A stretch of DNA of 9,192 nt, from assembly GCA_022511505.1 (NCBI GenBank), contig JAFLTK010000044.1, positions 1-9,192 on the forward strand, read 5' to 3'. Positions 1 to 6,059 of this stretch are shown here, in pieces; the first letter of the stretch is position 1; the number at the start of each line of letters is the position of its first letter. Both the position numbers and the translations under genes were made by a program. A model generated the notes under the pieces. That model was not told where the DNA came from. It searched no databases and saw only the letters and a program-made list of their open reading frames with translations. The DNA comes from Muribaculaceae bacterium (GTDB taxonomy: Bacteria; Bacteroidota; Bacteroidia; Bacteroidales; Muribaculaceae).

Positions 1-82
1 ATCAACAACATCAACAACATCAACAACATCAACAACACCAACAACACCAACAACATCAAAAACATCAATAACACCAATCGAC
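1..82 (+). repeat. 9-bp tandem repeat array (ATCAACAAC family), truncated by window edge
   Basis: The unit ATCAACAAC occurs four times at 1-36. Two ACCAACAAC copies follow (37-54), then the decayed copies ATCAAAAAC (55-63) and ATCAATAAC (64-72), and a 10-base tail directly abutting the ATG at 83. The array starts at the window edge, so its full length is unknown. It is C/A-only apart from a T in most units and should be unstructured in RNA. In the frame of the downstream gene it reads Ser/Pro-Thr-Thr with no stop and no start codon. The same unit occurs, in coding-strand sense, upstream of proA. Confidence 0.95.
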
Positions 83-550
83 ATGAAAACTGTATTTATC
101 GGGGTCGCGGCGTTTATTGCCGGCGCGTGGGGAGGTTTTGCAATCGGTAGCAACAAAGGGAGCGATGGCACGGTCGTCATTGTGGAGCACGACACGATTG
201 TAGAGCGATTGCCGCCGATAGCAGTCGAGCGGCCGGTAGGGCCGGAGATTATAGTGGTGCCGGAAAGTACAGTCACAGAAACATCGTCGCCCGACAGCCT
301 GGAGGTCCTTATTGAACGCATACAGCGTCAATATGAGGGCGAGGAATATCGCGCATGGGTCAGCGGTGTCGAGCCGCGACTTGACAGCATCGAGATTTAC
401 CGGCCGCAGTATCGACTTGAGTCACAGACTGTTAACACACAACGCCCACACAGATGGGGAATCAGTGCGGGCGTTGGATTGACGGCGACCGCCGGCGGGA
501 TATCCCCCGGCGTCTTTATCGGCGTCACCTATAGGCTATGGGAGTTTTAA
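83..550 (+). CDS. Small membrane-anchored protein, phage/mobile-element type (DUF6808-like)
   Basis: This 155-residue protein has an N-terminal hydrophobic helix (about residues 3-22, followed by SNKG) that looks like an uncleaved membrane anchor. There is no lipobox cysteine. A Val/Glu/Pro-rich linker (about 30-70) leads to a charged, probably helical stretch and the motif EYRAWVSG (88-95), then LDSIEIYRP (100-108). The C-terminus (about 125-153) is Gly-rich with alternating hydrophobic residues (WGISAGVGL, GVFIGVTYRLW). From memory, this order of anchor, Pro-rich linker, YRAWVSG and Gly-rich tail resembles small proteins of Bacteroidales phages and conjugative elements annotated as DUF6808; I cannot confirm that by search. 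A spanin-like envelope role is conceivable but unproven. ATG 83 is chosen because the anchor begins right after it and the open frame upstream contains only repeat and no start codon. It converges with the DUF4831 gene across 33 bases. No other phage gene is visible. Confidence 0.75.
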   Translation: MKTVFIGVAAFIAGAWGGFAIGSNKGSDGTVVIVEHDTIVERLPPIAVERPVGPEIIVVPESTVTETSSPDSLEVLIERIQRQYEGEEYRAWVSGVEPRLDSIEIYRPQYRLESQTVNTQRPHRWGISAGVGLTATAGGISPGVFIGVTYRLWEF

Positions 551-554
551 TTAT

Positions 555-583
555 GTTTTTAGTGTTGTTGGTGTTGTTAGTGT
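555..583 (-). repeat. Short AAC/GTT repeat in the convergent spacer
   Basis: The 33-base gap between two converging stop codons is almost entirely GTT-type repeat on the plus strand. On the minus strand it contains ACCAACAAC, identical to units at 37-54, followed by the degenerate copy ACTAAAAAC. No hairpin with a T-tract is present, so I see no intrinsic terminator here. The copy is inverted relative to the array at 1-82, so the small gene at 83-550 lies between oppositely oriented copies. Confidence 0.7.
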
Positions 584-1681
584 TCAGTCGCCGCTGAGAA
601 CGCCGAGTTCGAGGATGGCGCCGGTGTTTGAGTCAAAATGGAGGTATCCGGGCGCTTTCTTGGCCGTGAATATCGATGGGTCGAGGCCAAACACAACGCC
701 AAACTGGGCCACTGATATCGCGGCCTGCGCCATGGCGCGACCGTCGTAGGTGACTCTGACGTCGGCATTACCGGGAATGCGGTAGGCAACGCCCTCTTTG
801 GGGAATGTCTTGACAACTCCCTTCTCGTTGACGGGGAGTTCGCCACGGCGTGTAACCGTAAGGTCGAGATATATTGGTGAGCCCGAGAGGTCATCGGGGC
901 TCACGAGCCCGTCGGTAGCCGATAGGCGAGCGATAATGCGATGAACGCGCTCGTCGTCGGCCGAGGGAGTGTAGTAGAATGTTTTGACCTCGGTCGAGGT
1001 GGCCGTTGTGCCGACAAACATGGCAGTCAGCGCCTGCTCTTGACGGTCGAGGGCGGCGAGGGCAACCTTCATCGCTTCGCCGTCGGACGGCATATTATCG
1101 GCCTGACCGGAGATGATATCGCTGCGCTGCTGGCGGATTTCGTAAATTTTGTCGGCGGCAAGTTCGGCGCGTTTAGCCGACGATGTTGCGCGGAGCATAT
1201 CCTCGGTCACGGCCTGATGGGCTGCCGGAGTTTCAAGAATCGTTGGCGCGGCGGCGACATTCTTCAGCGAAGTCACGGGAGCGGGAGCCGGGGTATAGGC
1301 GTCGTCGCCAATCGACACCGGGAAGCCGTCGGCCGTGACCATCATAAAGACGCCCTGACCCGACTTGAAGCGCACGAGGTATTGCTCGGCGTCGTCGGCG
1401 AGCGGGCGCGTGTAAATCTCTACGTTGCCCATCTCATAGCGCGTGCGCGGCTCGAGAATGGGGGTCATATTGAGATATTTTTTTGCATAGCGGGCAAACT
1501 CGCCGGGAGTCTCGACGGTCTTGGTGGCGCTGATGGTGACAACGATGCCGGTCTTGGGCAGGTTGTAAATCAGCCCATATTCGTTGGTCTTGGTGGCCGT
1601 CAGTCGCTGGGTCATCTGGGCCGACAGGCCAAACGTCGACAGGAGCGCCATGGCCGCGAGCAGGAAACGATATGCTTTCAT
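584..1681 (-). CDS. DUF4831 family exported protein
   Basis: This 365-residue protein begins with a classic signal peptide: MKAYR, a hydrophobic core, then a likely signal peptidase I site after SA (residues 20-21). The mature N-terminal part holds the features I associate with the Bacteroidota DUF4831 family: YGLIYNLPKTGIVVTI (35-50) and PGEFARYAKKYL (59-70). A central helical section (about 155-240, rich in Ala, Glu, Arg and Gln) may form a coiled coil. A beta-type C-terminal part contains GVVKTFPKEGVAYRIPG. No catalytic motif is visible and the function is not known; a periplasmic or envelope role is inferred from the signal peptide alone. It is the last of the four minus-strand genes, 62 bases after nnr, and could be read from the nnr promoter because no clear promoter of its own is seen. 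The leader is A-rich (ACTATAAAC occurs twice) with no Shine-Dalgarno sequence. Confidence 0.88.
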   Translation of the reverse strand: MKAYRFLLAAMALLSTFGLSAQMTQRLTATKTNEYGLIYNLPKTGIVVTISATKTVETPGEFARYAKKYLNMTPILEPRTRYEMGNVEIYTRPLADDAEQYLVRFKSGQGVFMMVTADGFPVSIGDDAYTPAPAPVTSLKNVAAAPTILETPAAHQAVTEDMLRATSSAKRAELAADKIYEIRQQRSDIISGQADNMPSDGEAMKVALAALDRQEQALTAMFVGTTATSTEVKTFYYTPSADDERVHRIIARLSATDGLVSPDDLSGSPIYLDLTVTRRGELPVNEKGVVKTFPKEGVAYRIPGNADVRVTYDGRAMAQAAISVAQFGVVFGLDPSIFTAKKAPGYLHFDSNTGAILELGVLSGD

Positions 1682-1717
1682 GTTTATAGTCTTTAGTTTT
1701 ATTGTTATAGTTTATAG

Positions 1718-1768
1718 GGCTATCAACTCTTGCCATTAAACCTTTAACTGATTATTGACTTGATAGCC
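1718..1768 (-). repeat. 9-bp inverted repeat spanning the nnr stop codon
   Basis: GGCTATCAA (1718-1726) and TTGATAGCC (1760-1768) are perfect inverted copies separated by 33 bases. In the nnr transcript the arms lie in the last codons and in the spacer before the DUF4831 gene, so a long-loop hairpin could form over the nnr stop codon. There is no T-tract after it, so it is not a standard intrinsic terminator. It could be an RNA-processing or stability element, or chance. Confidence 0.4.
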
Positions 1769-3258
1769 AAGGCGGTAGCGCGGGCAACGTCACCGGCGGT
1801 CGTGCCATATTCGCCCATTGTCTCACAGGCAATTTCGCCGGCGAGGCCGTGGACAAAGACTCCGGTCAGAGCGGCAACCTCGGGGCGCAATCCCTGGGCA
1901 AGCATTGCCAGGATGATACCGGTCAGCACGTCGCCGCTACCGGGGGTTGCAAGCGCCGGCGTCCCCGATGAGTTGAAATATATCTTCCCGTCGGGACGGA
2001 TTGTGGCTGTGTAACGTCCTTTGAGAACGATAATTACGTTATATTGGCGGGACATCTCGACAGCCTTGATCAGGCGCGCTTCGGCGTTGTTATGCTGACC
2101 GAACAGGCGGTCAAACTCGCCGGCGTGGGGCGTCAGGATGCTCAGGTTGGGGAGCGCGTTGAGCAGTGCCGGGCGGCGCGCGATACAGTTGAGTGCATCG
2201 GCGTCGACAACAATGGGGTGGCGCGCAGTCTTGATAACGGTCTCAACAGCCTTTAGCGTATAGTCGTGGGTACCGAGTCCCGGACCGATGGCGACGGCCG
2301 TGAAATTGTCGCCTGGGGTGCATTCGGTCAAGACGGTCTCGTGGTTGTCGGCGGCAAACATCGCCTCGGGAACAGCTGTTTGCAACACCGGATATCCACA
2401 ACGAGGCGCGTGAACCGTCAGTTTGCCAACACCGGCCCGCAATGCGCCCTGAGCGGCAACAACGGCGGCGCCCATCATCCCAAAACTGCCGGCAATCAGC
2501 ATTGCGTTGCCAAAATCGGCTTTTGAGGCAAACGGATTGCGCGGGTGGAGCACGTGGGCAATGTCGTTGGTCTCGATGAGGTGATATTTGGTGCGAGTCG
2601 AGCGAATAGCGTGGGCCGACAGGCCGATATCGATGACTTTGTATTCGCCGACGAGTTCATGATTCTCGGCCATGAAGAAAGCCAGACGCGGGAACTGCAC
2701 GGCGATGGTGAGGTCGGCGTGAATGATGTTCTTGTTGATTGACAGCGGATTCCAGTCACTGAACAATCCACTCGGGACGTCGATTGACACCACCGTGGCG
2801 CGGCTCTCGTTGATAACCCTGACGAGGGCCTGAAAACCGCCCGTCAGCGGCTCGCGCAGTCCGGTCCCAAAAAGGCCGTCGACAATAATGTGGGCCGACG
2901 TCAACTCGGGTAAGATGAGGTTGTCGATAACCTCGGTCAGCGGCACGCGGTTGTCAACAATCAGTTCGTCGCGAATTGCCTTGCAGTCGCGCGACAACGC
3001 GTTGCCGCCAATGTTAAAAAGCAGTACCTCAGGATGATATCCCTGTTGGGACAACTGCCGGGCAACCTCGAGGGCATCGGCGCCATTGTTACCCGGACCG
3101 GCGAAGACAGTAATGGGACGCGTCGGGCGCCACCGGGATATAATCTCGGTTACAACGCCGCTTGCCACCCGTTTTATCAGTTCGCGCGAGGAGACACCCT
3201 CCTCCTTGATGGTGTAGCGGTCAATTTGACGTATGTCGTCGGACGTAAAGATTTTCAT
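1744..3258 (-). CDS. nnr: Bifunctional NAD(P)H-hydrate epimerase / ADP-dependent NAD(P)H-hydrate dehydratase
   Basis: This cytosolic metabolite-repair enzyme acts on hydrated NADH and NADPH. The N-terminal YjeF_N domain (about 1-215) interconverts the R and S hydrates; the C-terminal ribokinase-fold domain (about 235-504) dehydrates the S form using ADP. In the N-domain I see GPGNNGADALEVAR (54-67), VDGLFGTGL (126-134) and SIDVPSG (158-164), whose Asp160 corresponds to the catalytic acid. In the C-domain I see KADFGNAMLIAGSFGMMGA (246-264), IGPGLG (324-329), VDADALN (351-357), LTPHAGEFD (375-383) and GSGDVLTGI (440-448), with Asp443 in the catalytic position. The 504-residue length is normal for the fused form. 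The nucleotide motif has Ala60 where GNNGGD is usual, and Pro439 sits before GSGD where Gly or Ala is common. It has its own promoter at 3279-3309 and follows proA by 81 bases, with no functional link to proline synthesis. Confidence 0.97.
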   Translation of the reverse strand: MKIFTSDDIRQIDRYTIKEEGVSSRELIKRVASGVVTEIISRWRPTRPITVFAGPGNNGADALEVARQLSQQGYHPEVLLFNIGGNALSRDCKAIRDELIVDNRVPLTEVIDNLILPELTSAHIIVDGLFGTGLREPLTGGFQALVRVINESRATVVSIDVPSGLFSDWNPLSINKNIIHADLTIAVQFPRLAFFMAENHELVGEYKVIDIGLSAHAIRSTRTKYHLIETNDIAHVLHPRNPFASKADFGNAMLIAGSFGMMGAAVVAAQGALRAGVGKLTVHAPRCGYPVLQTAVPEAMFAADNHETVLTECTPGDNFTAVAIGPGLGTHDYTLKAVETVIKTARHPIVVDADALNCIARRPALLNALPNLSILTPHAGEFDRLFGQHNNAEARLIKAVEMSRQYNVIIVLKGRYTATIRPDGKIYFNSSGTPALATPGSGDVLTGIILAMLAQGLRPEVAALTGVFVHGLAGEIACETMGEYGTTAGDVARATALAIKSIIS

Positions 3259-3278
3259 CTTGCAAAGACAGTAAAGCG

Positions 3279-3309
3279 CAAAGATAACAATTTTGTTTCA
3301 ATAATCAAC
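3279..3309 (-). promoter_or_regulatory. Bacteroidota-type promoter of nnr
   Basis: On the minus strand TATCTTTG (3286-3279) matches the -7 consensus TAnnTTTG, and GTTG (3309-3306) lies exactly 19 bases upstream, fitting the -33 element TTTG with one mismatch. Transcription would start near 3272, giving a leader of only about 15 bases before the nnr ATG at 3258. nnr, and perhaps the DUF4831 gene, can therefore be expressed independently of proBA. Confidence 0.7.
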
Positions 3310-3339
3310 GGCTATCGACAAAAAGTTAAATACAACGAT

Positions 3340-4581
3340 TTAGGGGTGGCGGGTGGCGCCGTGACCGGTGATAAGATACTTGTAGGTGGTCAGTTCGCGC
3401 AGGGCCATGGGGCCGCGTGCGTGGAGTTTCTGGGTGGAGATGCCTATCTCGGCTCCAAAGCCAAACTGGGCGCCGTCGGTGAACGCGGTCGAAACGTTGG
3501 CATACACACAGGCGGCATCGACGCGGCGCAAGAAGTCGGCAACGGCCGTAGCGTCCTCGGCCACGATTGCCTCGCTGTGGTGGCTGCCATATCGGTCGAT
3601 ATGGGCGATGGCGGCGTCGAGGCTGTCGACGGTGACGACGGTCATCTTGTAGTCGAGCCATTCGCGACCAAGGTCGTCGGCCGTAGCGTGATGAAGGCGC
3701 TCGGCGGGATAGTGGCCGTCGAGGGCGGCAAAAGCGCGGTCGTCGGCATAGATGTCGACATCCTTGGCGCTGAGCGGCGCGGCAATGACGGGCAGGTCGC
3801 CGAGGCGGTCGCTATTTATTAATAATGTGTCGAGGGCATTGCAGACACTGACACGGCGCGTCTTGGCGTTGTCGACAATCGCGATGGCATAGTCGAGGCG
3901 ACCCGAGGAGTGCAGATAGGTGTGACACACCCCGGCGCCGGTCTCGATAACGGGCACGCGAGCGTTGTCACGCACAAAGTCGATAAGCCGGCGACTACCG
4001 CGCGGGATGATGAGGTCGATGTCGCCCACGGCCTGAAGCATCTCGAGGCTCGCCTCGTGGTCGCCGGTGAGCGGCATGGCAAGTGCGGTCGGTAAATCGT
4101 TATCTTCAAGCACCTTGTGGATAATGCTGATGGCAGCCTCGTTGGTTGCCGTGGCCTCTGAACCGCCGCGCAACACGACGGCACTGCCGGCCTTGAAGCA
4201 GAGCGCAAAGACATCGAACGTCACATTGGGGCGCGCCTCATAGATAACTCCGATGACACCAAACGGGACGGTCACGCGCTCTATCGTCAGTCCCGAGGGG
4301 CGCTCGGTCGTATCGAGCACACGGCCCAGTGGTGACGGCAACGAGGCTACGTTACGGGTGTCGGCGGCGATTGCGTCGATGCGCTCGGGGGTCAGCATCA
4401 GGCGGTCGCGACGCGGGTTGGCGGGGTCCATGCGTTCCAAATCGCGGGCGTTGGCCTCAAGCAACAGGTCGTGGGAAGCGTTGAGACGGTCGGCAAGTTG
4501 GAGGAGGACGTTGTTTATATCATCGGTCGACAGACAGGCAAGACGTCGGCCGGCAACTCGGGCAGGTTCAAATTTTGACAT
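3340..4581 (-). CDS. proA: Glutamate-5-semialdehyde dehydrogenase (gamma-glutamyl phosphate reductase)
   Basis: ProA catalyses the second step of proline synthesis: NADPH-dependent reduction of gamma-glutamyl phosphate to glutamate-5-semialdehyde, in the cytosol and usually paired with ProB. The 413-residue protein is full length. It has the aldehyde-dehydrogenase-fold landmarks VPFGVIGVIYEARPNV (105-120), VLRGGSEA (136-143) and IIPRGS (191-196). Cys247 in the VSVCNA context is the probable catalytic thiol. The family signature is complete at residues 318-339 (V-x5-AI-x-HI-x2-YGS-x-HSE-x-I). The C-terminal GFGAEIGISTQKLHARGPM is also typical. ATG 4581 is chosen because it starts just after the repeat spacer and gives the normal N-terminus. 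It lies 105 bases downstream of proB, an unusually long, repeat-filled gap for a proBA pair. No separate promoter is evident, so cotranscription with proB is likely. Confidence 0.98.
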   Translation of the reverse strand: MSKFEPARVAGRRLACLSTDDINNVLLQLADRLNASHDLLLEANARDLERMDPANPRRDRLMLTPERIDAIAADTRNVASLPSPLGRVLDTTERPSGLTIERVTVPFGVIGVIYEARPNVTFDVFALCFKAGSAVVLRGGSEATATNEAAISIIHKVLEDNDLPTALAMPLTGDHEASLEMLQAVGDIDLIIPRGSRRLIDFVRDNARVPVIETGAGVCHTYLHSSGRLDYAIAIVDNAKTRRVSVCNALDTLLINSDRLGDLPVIAAPLSAKDVDIYADDRAFAALDGHYPAERLHHATADDLGREWLDYKMTVVTVDSLDAAIAHIDRYGSHHSEAIVAEDATAVADFLRRVDAACVYANVSTAFTDGAQFGFGAEIGISTQKLHARGPMALRELTTYKYLITGHGATRHP

Positions 4582-4589
4582 ATCTTGGT

Positions 4590-4652
4590 GTTGTTATTGT
4601 TGTTATTGTTGTTATTGTTGTTGATGTTGTTATTGTTGTTGATGTTGTTATT
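4590..4652 (-). repeat. Seven-copy 9-bp tandem repeat in the proB-proA spacer
   Basis: Seven perfect 9-base units run without interruption. Read on the plus strand they are GTTGTTATT at 4590, 4599, 4608, 4626 and 4644, and GTTGTTGAT at 4617 and 4635. In coding sense these are AATAACAAC and ATCAACAAC, the latter identical to the unit at the window's left edge. The array ends eight bases before the proA ATG, forming most of its unstructured upstream region. Unit number could vary by slippage, changing spacing in 9-base steps without affecting any reading frame. Confidence 0.95.
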
Positions 4653-4670
4653 GATGCTACAATAACAACA
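4643..4670 (-). repeat. 11-bp hairpin in the proB-proA spacer
   Basis: TGTTGTTATTG (4643-4653) and CAATAACAACA (4660-4670) are perfect inverted copies around a six-base loop. The hairpin forms where the orientation of the AAC/GTT repeat flips. On the proB transcript it lies 17 bases after the stop codon. It is A/T-rich and is not followed by a U-tract on the minus strand, so it is unlikely to terminate transcription. It may protect the proB 3' end or modulate proA translation. Confidence 0.6.
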
Positions 4671-4686
4671 ATAAAATCAATAAAAA

Positions 4687-5817
4687 CTAAACATTAATAT
4701 ACAGGTAATCGGCGTGGATGATGTAACGCTCGCCGTGGGCGCCCATGGTGGCGGTGGCGGTGGCCGAGTCGACGGCGGCGCGTCCTATGGCAATAGTGCG
4801 GCCGGCGGGGTCGACAACGGTGATGATGTCGCCGCGCTCAAAGGCGCCGTCGACGGCGGTGACGCCAACCGGCAGCAGACTGACCCCTTCGGGCCCGGTC
4901 AAGGCGCGCGCGGCATCGTCGTTGACCGTCACGCGTCCCTTGGCGAACCCCTCGGAGGCGCCTATCCAATTTTTGACCGACGAGGGGCGGGAGGAGGCGG
5001 CGACAAAGGTTGTCGAGGGAACCGACGAGGGATGGTCGAGCAGGTCGAGGAGAATGTTGGTGCGCGTGCCGTTGGCAATCGTGACGGGAATACCCTCGGC
5101 GGCAACGCGCGAGGCGATGCGATATTTGGTGGCCATGCCGCCGCGACCGTTGGTGGAGCGCGAGGTCGAGATGGCTCCGGTCAGGTCGGCGCCCGGCTCG
5201 ATGACCTCCACAAGCCGCGACGACGGGAGCGACGGGTCGCCGGTGTAGACGCCGTCGATGTTGCTGAGTATTATCAGGCGCGAGGCCTTCATCATCGTGG
5301 CGATGAGTCCCGACAGCTCGTCGTTGTCGGTAAACATCAACTCGGTGACCGAGACTGTATCGTTCTCGTTGACAATAGGTATGACACCGGCGGCAAGCAT
5401 CGTGGCGATGCAGTTTTGCTGGTTCAGGTAGTGGCGGCGCGTCGAGAAACTCTCTTTAGTTGTCAACACCTGGCCACACGGGATATTGTGCTCGCGGAAA
5501 AGGTCAAAGTAGCGGTTTATCAGCTTTGCCTGGCCGACGGCGCTGTACAGTTGGCGCTGGGACACGGGGTCAAGGCGATGGCCCTCACCCTCGGGCAGAT
5601 GGTGGCGCAACTCGCTGCGTCCCGAGGCCACGGCGCCCGACGAAATCAGTATCACCGCCACGCCCCGCCGATGGAGGGCTGCGATTTGGTCGGCAAGATG
5701 GCTCAGGCGCGTGATGTCGAGCGTCCCGTCGGGCCGCGTCAACACGTTTGAGCCTATTTTCACTGCTATAATATCCCCCCGGGCCGCGGGTGCCGGGGCA
5801 TCAAATTTTGTTTCCAT
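4687..5817 (-). CDS. proB: Glutamate 5-kinase with C-terminal PUA domain
   Basis: ProB phosphorylates glutamate with ATP to gamma-glutamyl phosphate, the first and normally proline-inhibited step of proline synthesis. From ATG 5817 it is 376 residues, close to the usual length of about 370. The amino-acid-kinase domain shows VKIGSNVLT (19-27), LISSGAVASGR (57-67), VNENDTVS (149-156), FTDNDELSGLIA (162-173), LSNIDGVYTGDP (184-195) and GRGGMATK (224-231). The C-terminal PUA domain covers about 281-360 (KNWIGASEGFAKGRV, GVTAVDGAFERGDII). The frame is open up to a TTG codon at 5847. I reject that start because the TTG lies inside the -7 promoter box and upstream of the expected transcript start, and because the extra ten residues are not typical. 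The gene is divergent from secDF and heads the proB-proA unit. Confidence 0.97.
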   Translation of the reverse strand: METKFDAPAPAARGDIIAVKIGSNVLTRPDGTLDITRLSHLADQIAALHRRGVAVILISSGAVASGRSELRHHLPEGEGHRLDPVSQRQLYSAVGQAKLINRYFDLFREHNIPCGQVLTTKESFSTRRHYLNQQNCIATMLAAGVIPIVNENDTVSVTELMFTDNDELSGLIATMMKASRLIILSNIDGVYTGDPSLPSSRLVEVIEPGADLTGAISTSRSTNGRGGMATKYRIASRVAAEGIPVTIANGTRTNILLDLLDHPSSVPSTTFVAASSRPSSVKNWIGASEGFAKGRVTVNDDAARALTGPEGVSLLPVGVTAVDGAFERGDIITVVDPAGRTIAIGRAAVDSATATATMGAHGERYIIHADYLYINV

Positions 5818-5844
5818 CAATTGAGGTCGTTTTTCAAATCGGTG

Positions 5845-5852
5845 CAAAAGTA
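5845..5852 (-). promoter_or_regulatory. -7 box of the proB promoter
   Basis: On the minus strand TACTTTTG (5852-5845), followed by C, matches TAnnTTTG. No good -33 TTTG is found 19-21 bases upstream (5872-5877 region). The predicted transcript start near 5838 gives a leader of about 20 bases to ATG 5817. The -33 zone overlaps that of the divergent secDF promoter, so the two may compete or share a regulator. Confidence 0.55.
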
Positions 5853-5873
5853 ATAAAAAAGTGTCTTAAATGT

Positions 5874-5904
5874 TATGGATAAGTAAATAAAAGTAGTATC
5901 TTTG
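5874..5904 (+). promoter_or_regulatory. secDF promoter (Bacteroidota type)
   Basis: TATCTTTG at 5897-5904, followed by C, is a consensus -7 element identical to that of nnr. TATG at 5874-5877 lies 19 bases upstream and matches the -33 TTTG at three of four positions. Transcription would begin near 5911, leaving an unusually long leader of about 165 bases before the secDF ATG. Confidence 0.65.
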
Positions 5905-5916
5905 CACTCTGAAAGT

Positions 5917-6028
5917 CAACGCTTGCACGGGCTTCTGCACCTGATGGTGTAGGCGCGCGTGGAGTTTTGTCTGTTAACATGCTCGTTATCAGAACGATAG
6001 TCGCGCGCCGTCGTGCCGATAGCGCTTG
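5917..6028 (+). ncRNA. Candidate structured leader RNA of secDF (three-way junction)
   Basis: The first part of the predicted secDF leader can form a fully nested fold. The closing stem pairs 5917-5923 with 6021-6028 (CAACGCT / AGCG-C-TTG, one bulged C). A second stem pairs 5925-5930 with 6011-6016 (GCACGG / TCGTGC, one G-U). A short hairpin CACC-TGAT-GGTG lies at 5938-5949. A long arm starts with eight uninterrupted G-C pairs, 5952-5959 with 6002-6009. It is capped by 5970-5978 with 5985-5993 (TCTG-T-TAAC / GTTA-T-CAGA, one T-T mismatch). The fold begins about six bases after the predicted transcript start. It is not followed by a terminator and precedes an A/T-rich stretch before the secDF start, so a cis-acting leader is more likely than a separate small RNA. 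I do not recognise the family; pairing was found by eye and no energy or covariation test was possible. Confidence 0.45.
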
Positions 6029-6059
6029 TGTAGCAAAAAAATTATTAAACAAATTATAA
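5979..6059 (+). CDS. Possible 26-residue upstream ORF in the secDF leader
   Basis: An ATG at 5979 opens a 26-codon frame ending with TAA at 6057-6059, 18 bases before the secDF ATG. The peptide would start MLVIRTIVARRRADS and end VAKKLLNKL: hydrophobic at the start, then strongly basic. The start codon sits in the terminal loop of the proposed leader fold, and the coding sequence overlaps the 3' arms of the main stems. Export-machinery genes in other bacteria use upstream arrest peptides (SecM before secA, VemP before secDF2), which makes this worth noting. This peptide shares no arrest motif I can recognise and may be fortuitous. Confidence 0.2.
   Translation: MLVIRTIVARRRADSACVAKKLLNKL

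Noticed and set aside
1..82. CRISPR-like array
   Set aside because: The repeat is continuous 9-base units without spacers, so it is a simple tandem repeat.
941..1696. 251-codon plus-strand open frame
   Set aside because: It is antisense to the DUF4831 gene, which has a proper signal peptide and family motifs; the plus-strand product is low-complexity Gly/Arg-rich.
3034..3822. 262-codon plus-strand open frame
   Set aside because: It lies antisense to the clear nnr and proA genes, its protein is Gly/Val-rich with no family resemblance, and it is explained by the GC-rich third positions of the real genes.
4714..5751. 345-codon plus-strand open frame
   Set aside because: It is antisense to proB, which has a complete set of family motifs; the Gly/Arg/Asp-rich translation is typical of an antisense shadow.
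5818..5847. Ten-residue N-terminal extension of ProB starting at a TTG codon
   Set aside because: The TTG lies in the -7 promoter box and upstream of the predicted transcript start, and ATG 5817 gives a normal-length glutamate 5-kinase.
5905..6035. Known RNAs such as tRNA, signal recognition particle RNA, tmRNA or 6S RNA in the secDF leader
   Set aside because: No tRNA arms, no SRP tetraloop region, no tmRNA tag frame and no 6S-like long hairpin with central bubble could be found; the fold is a three-way junction I do not recognise.
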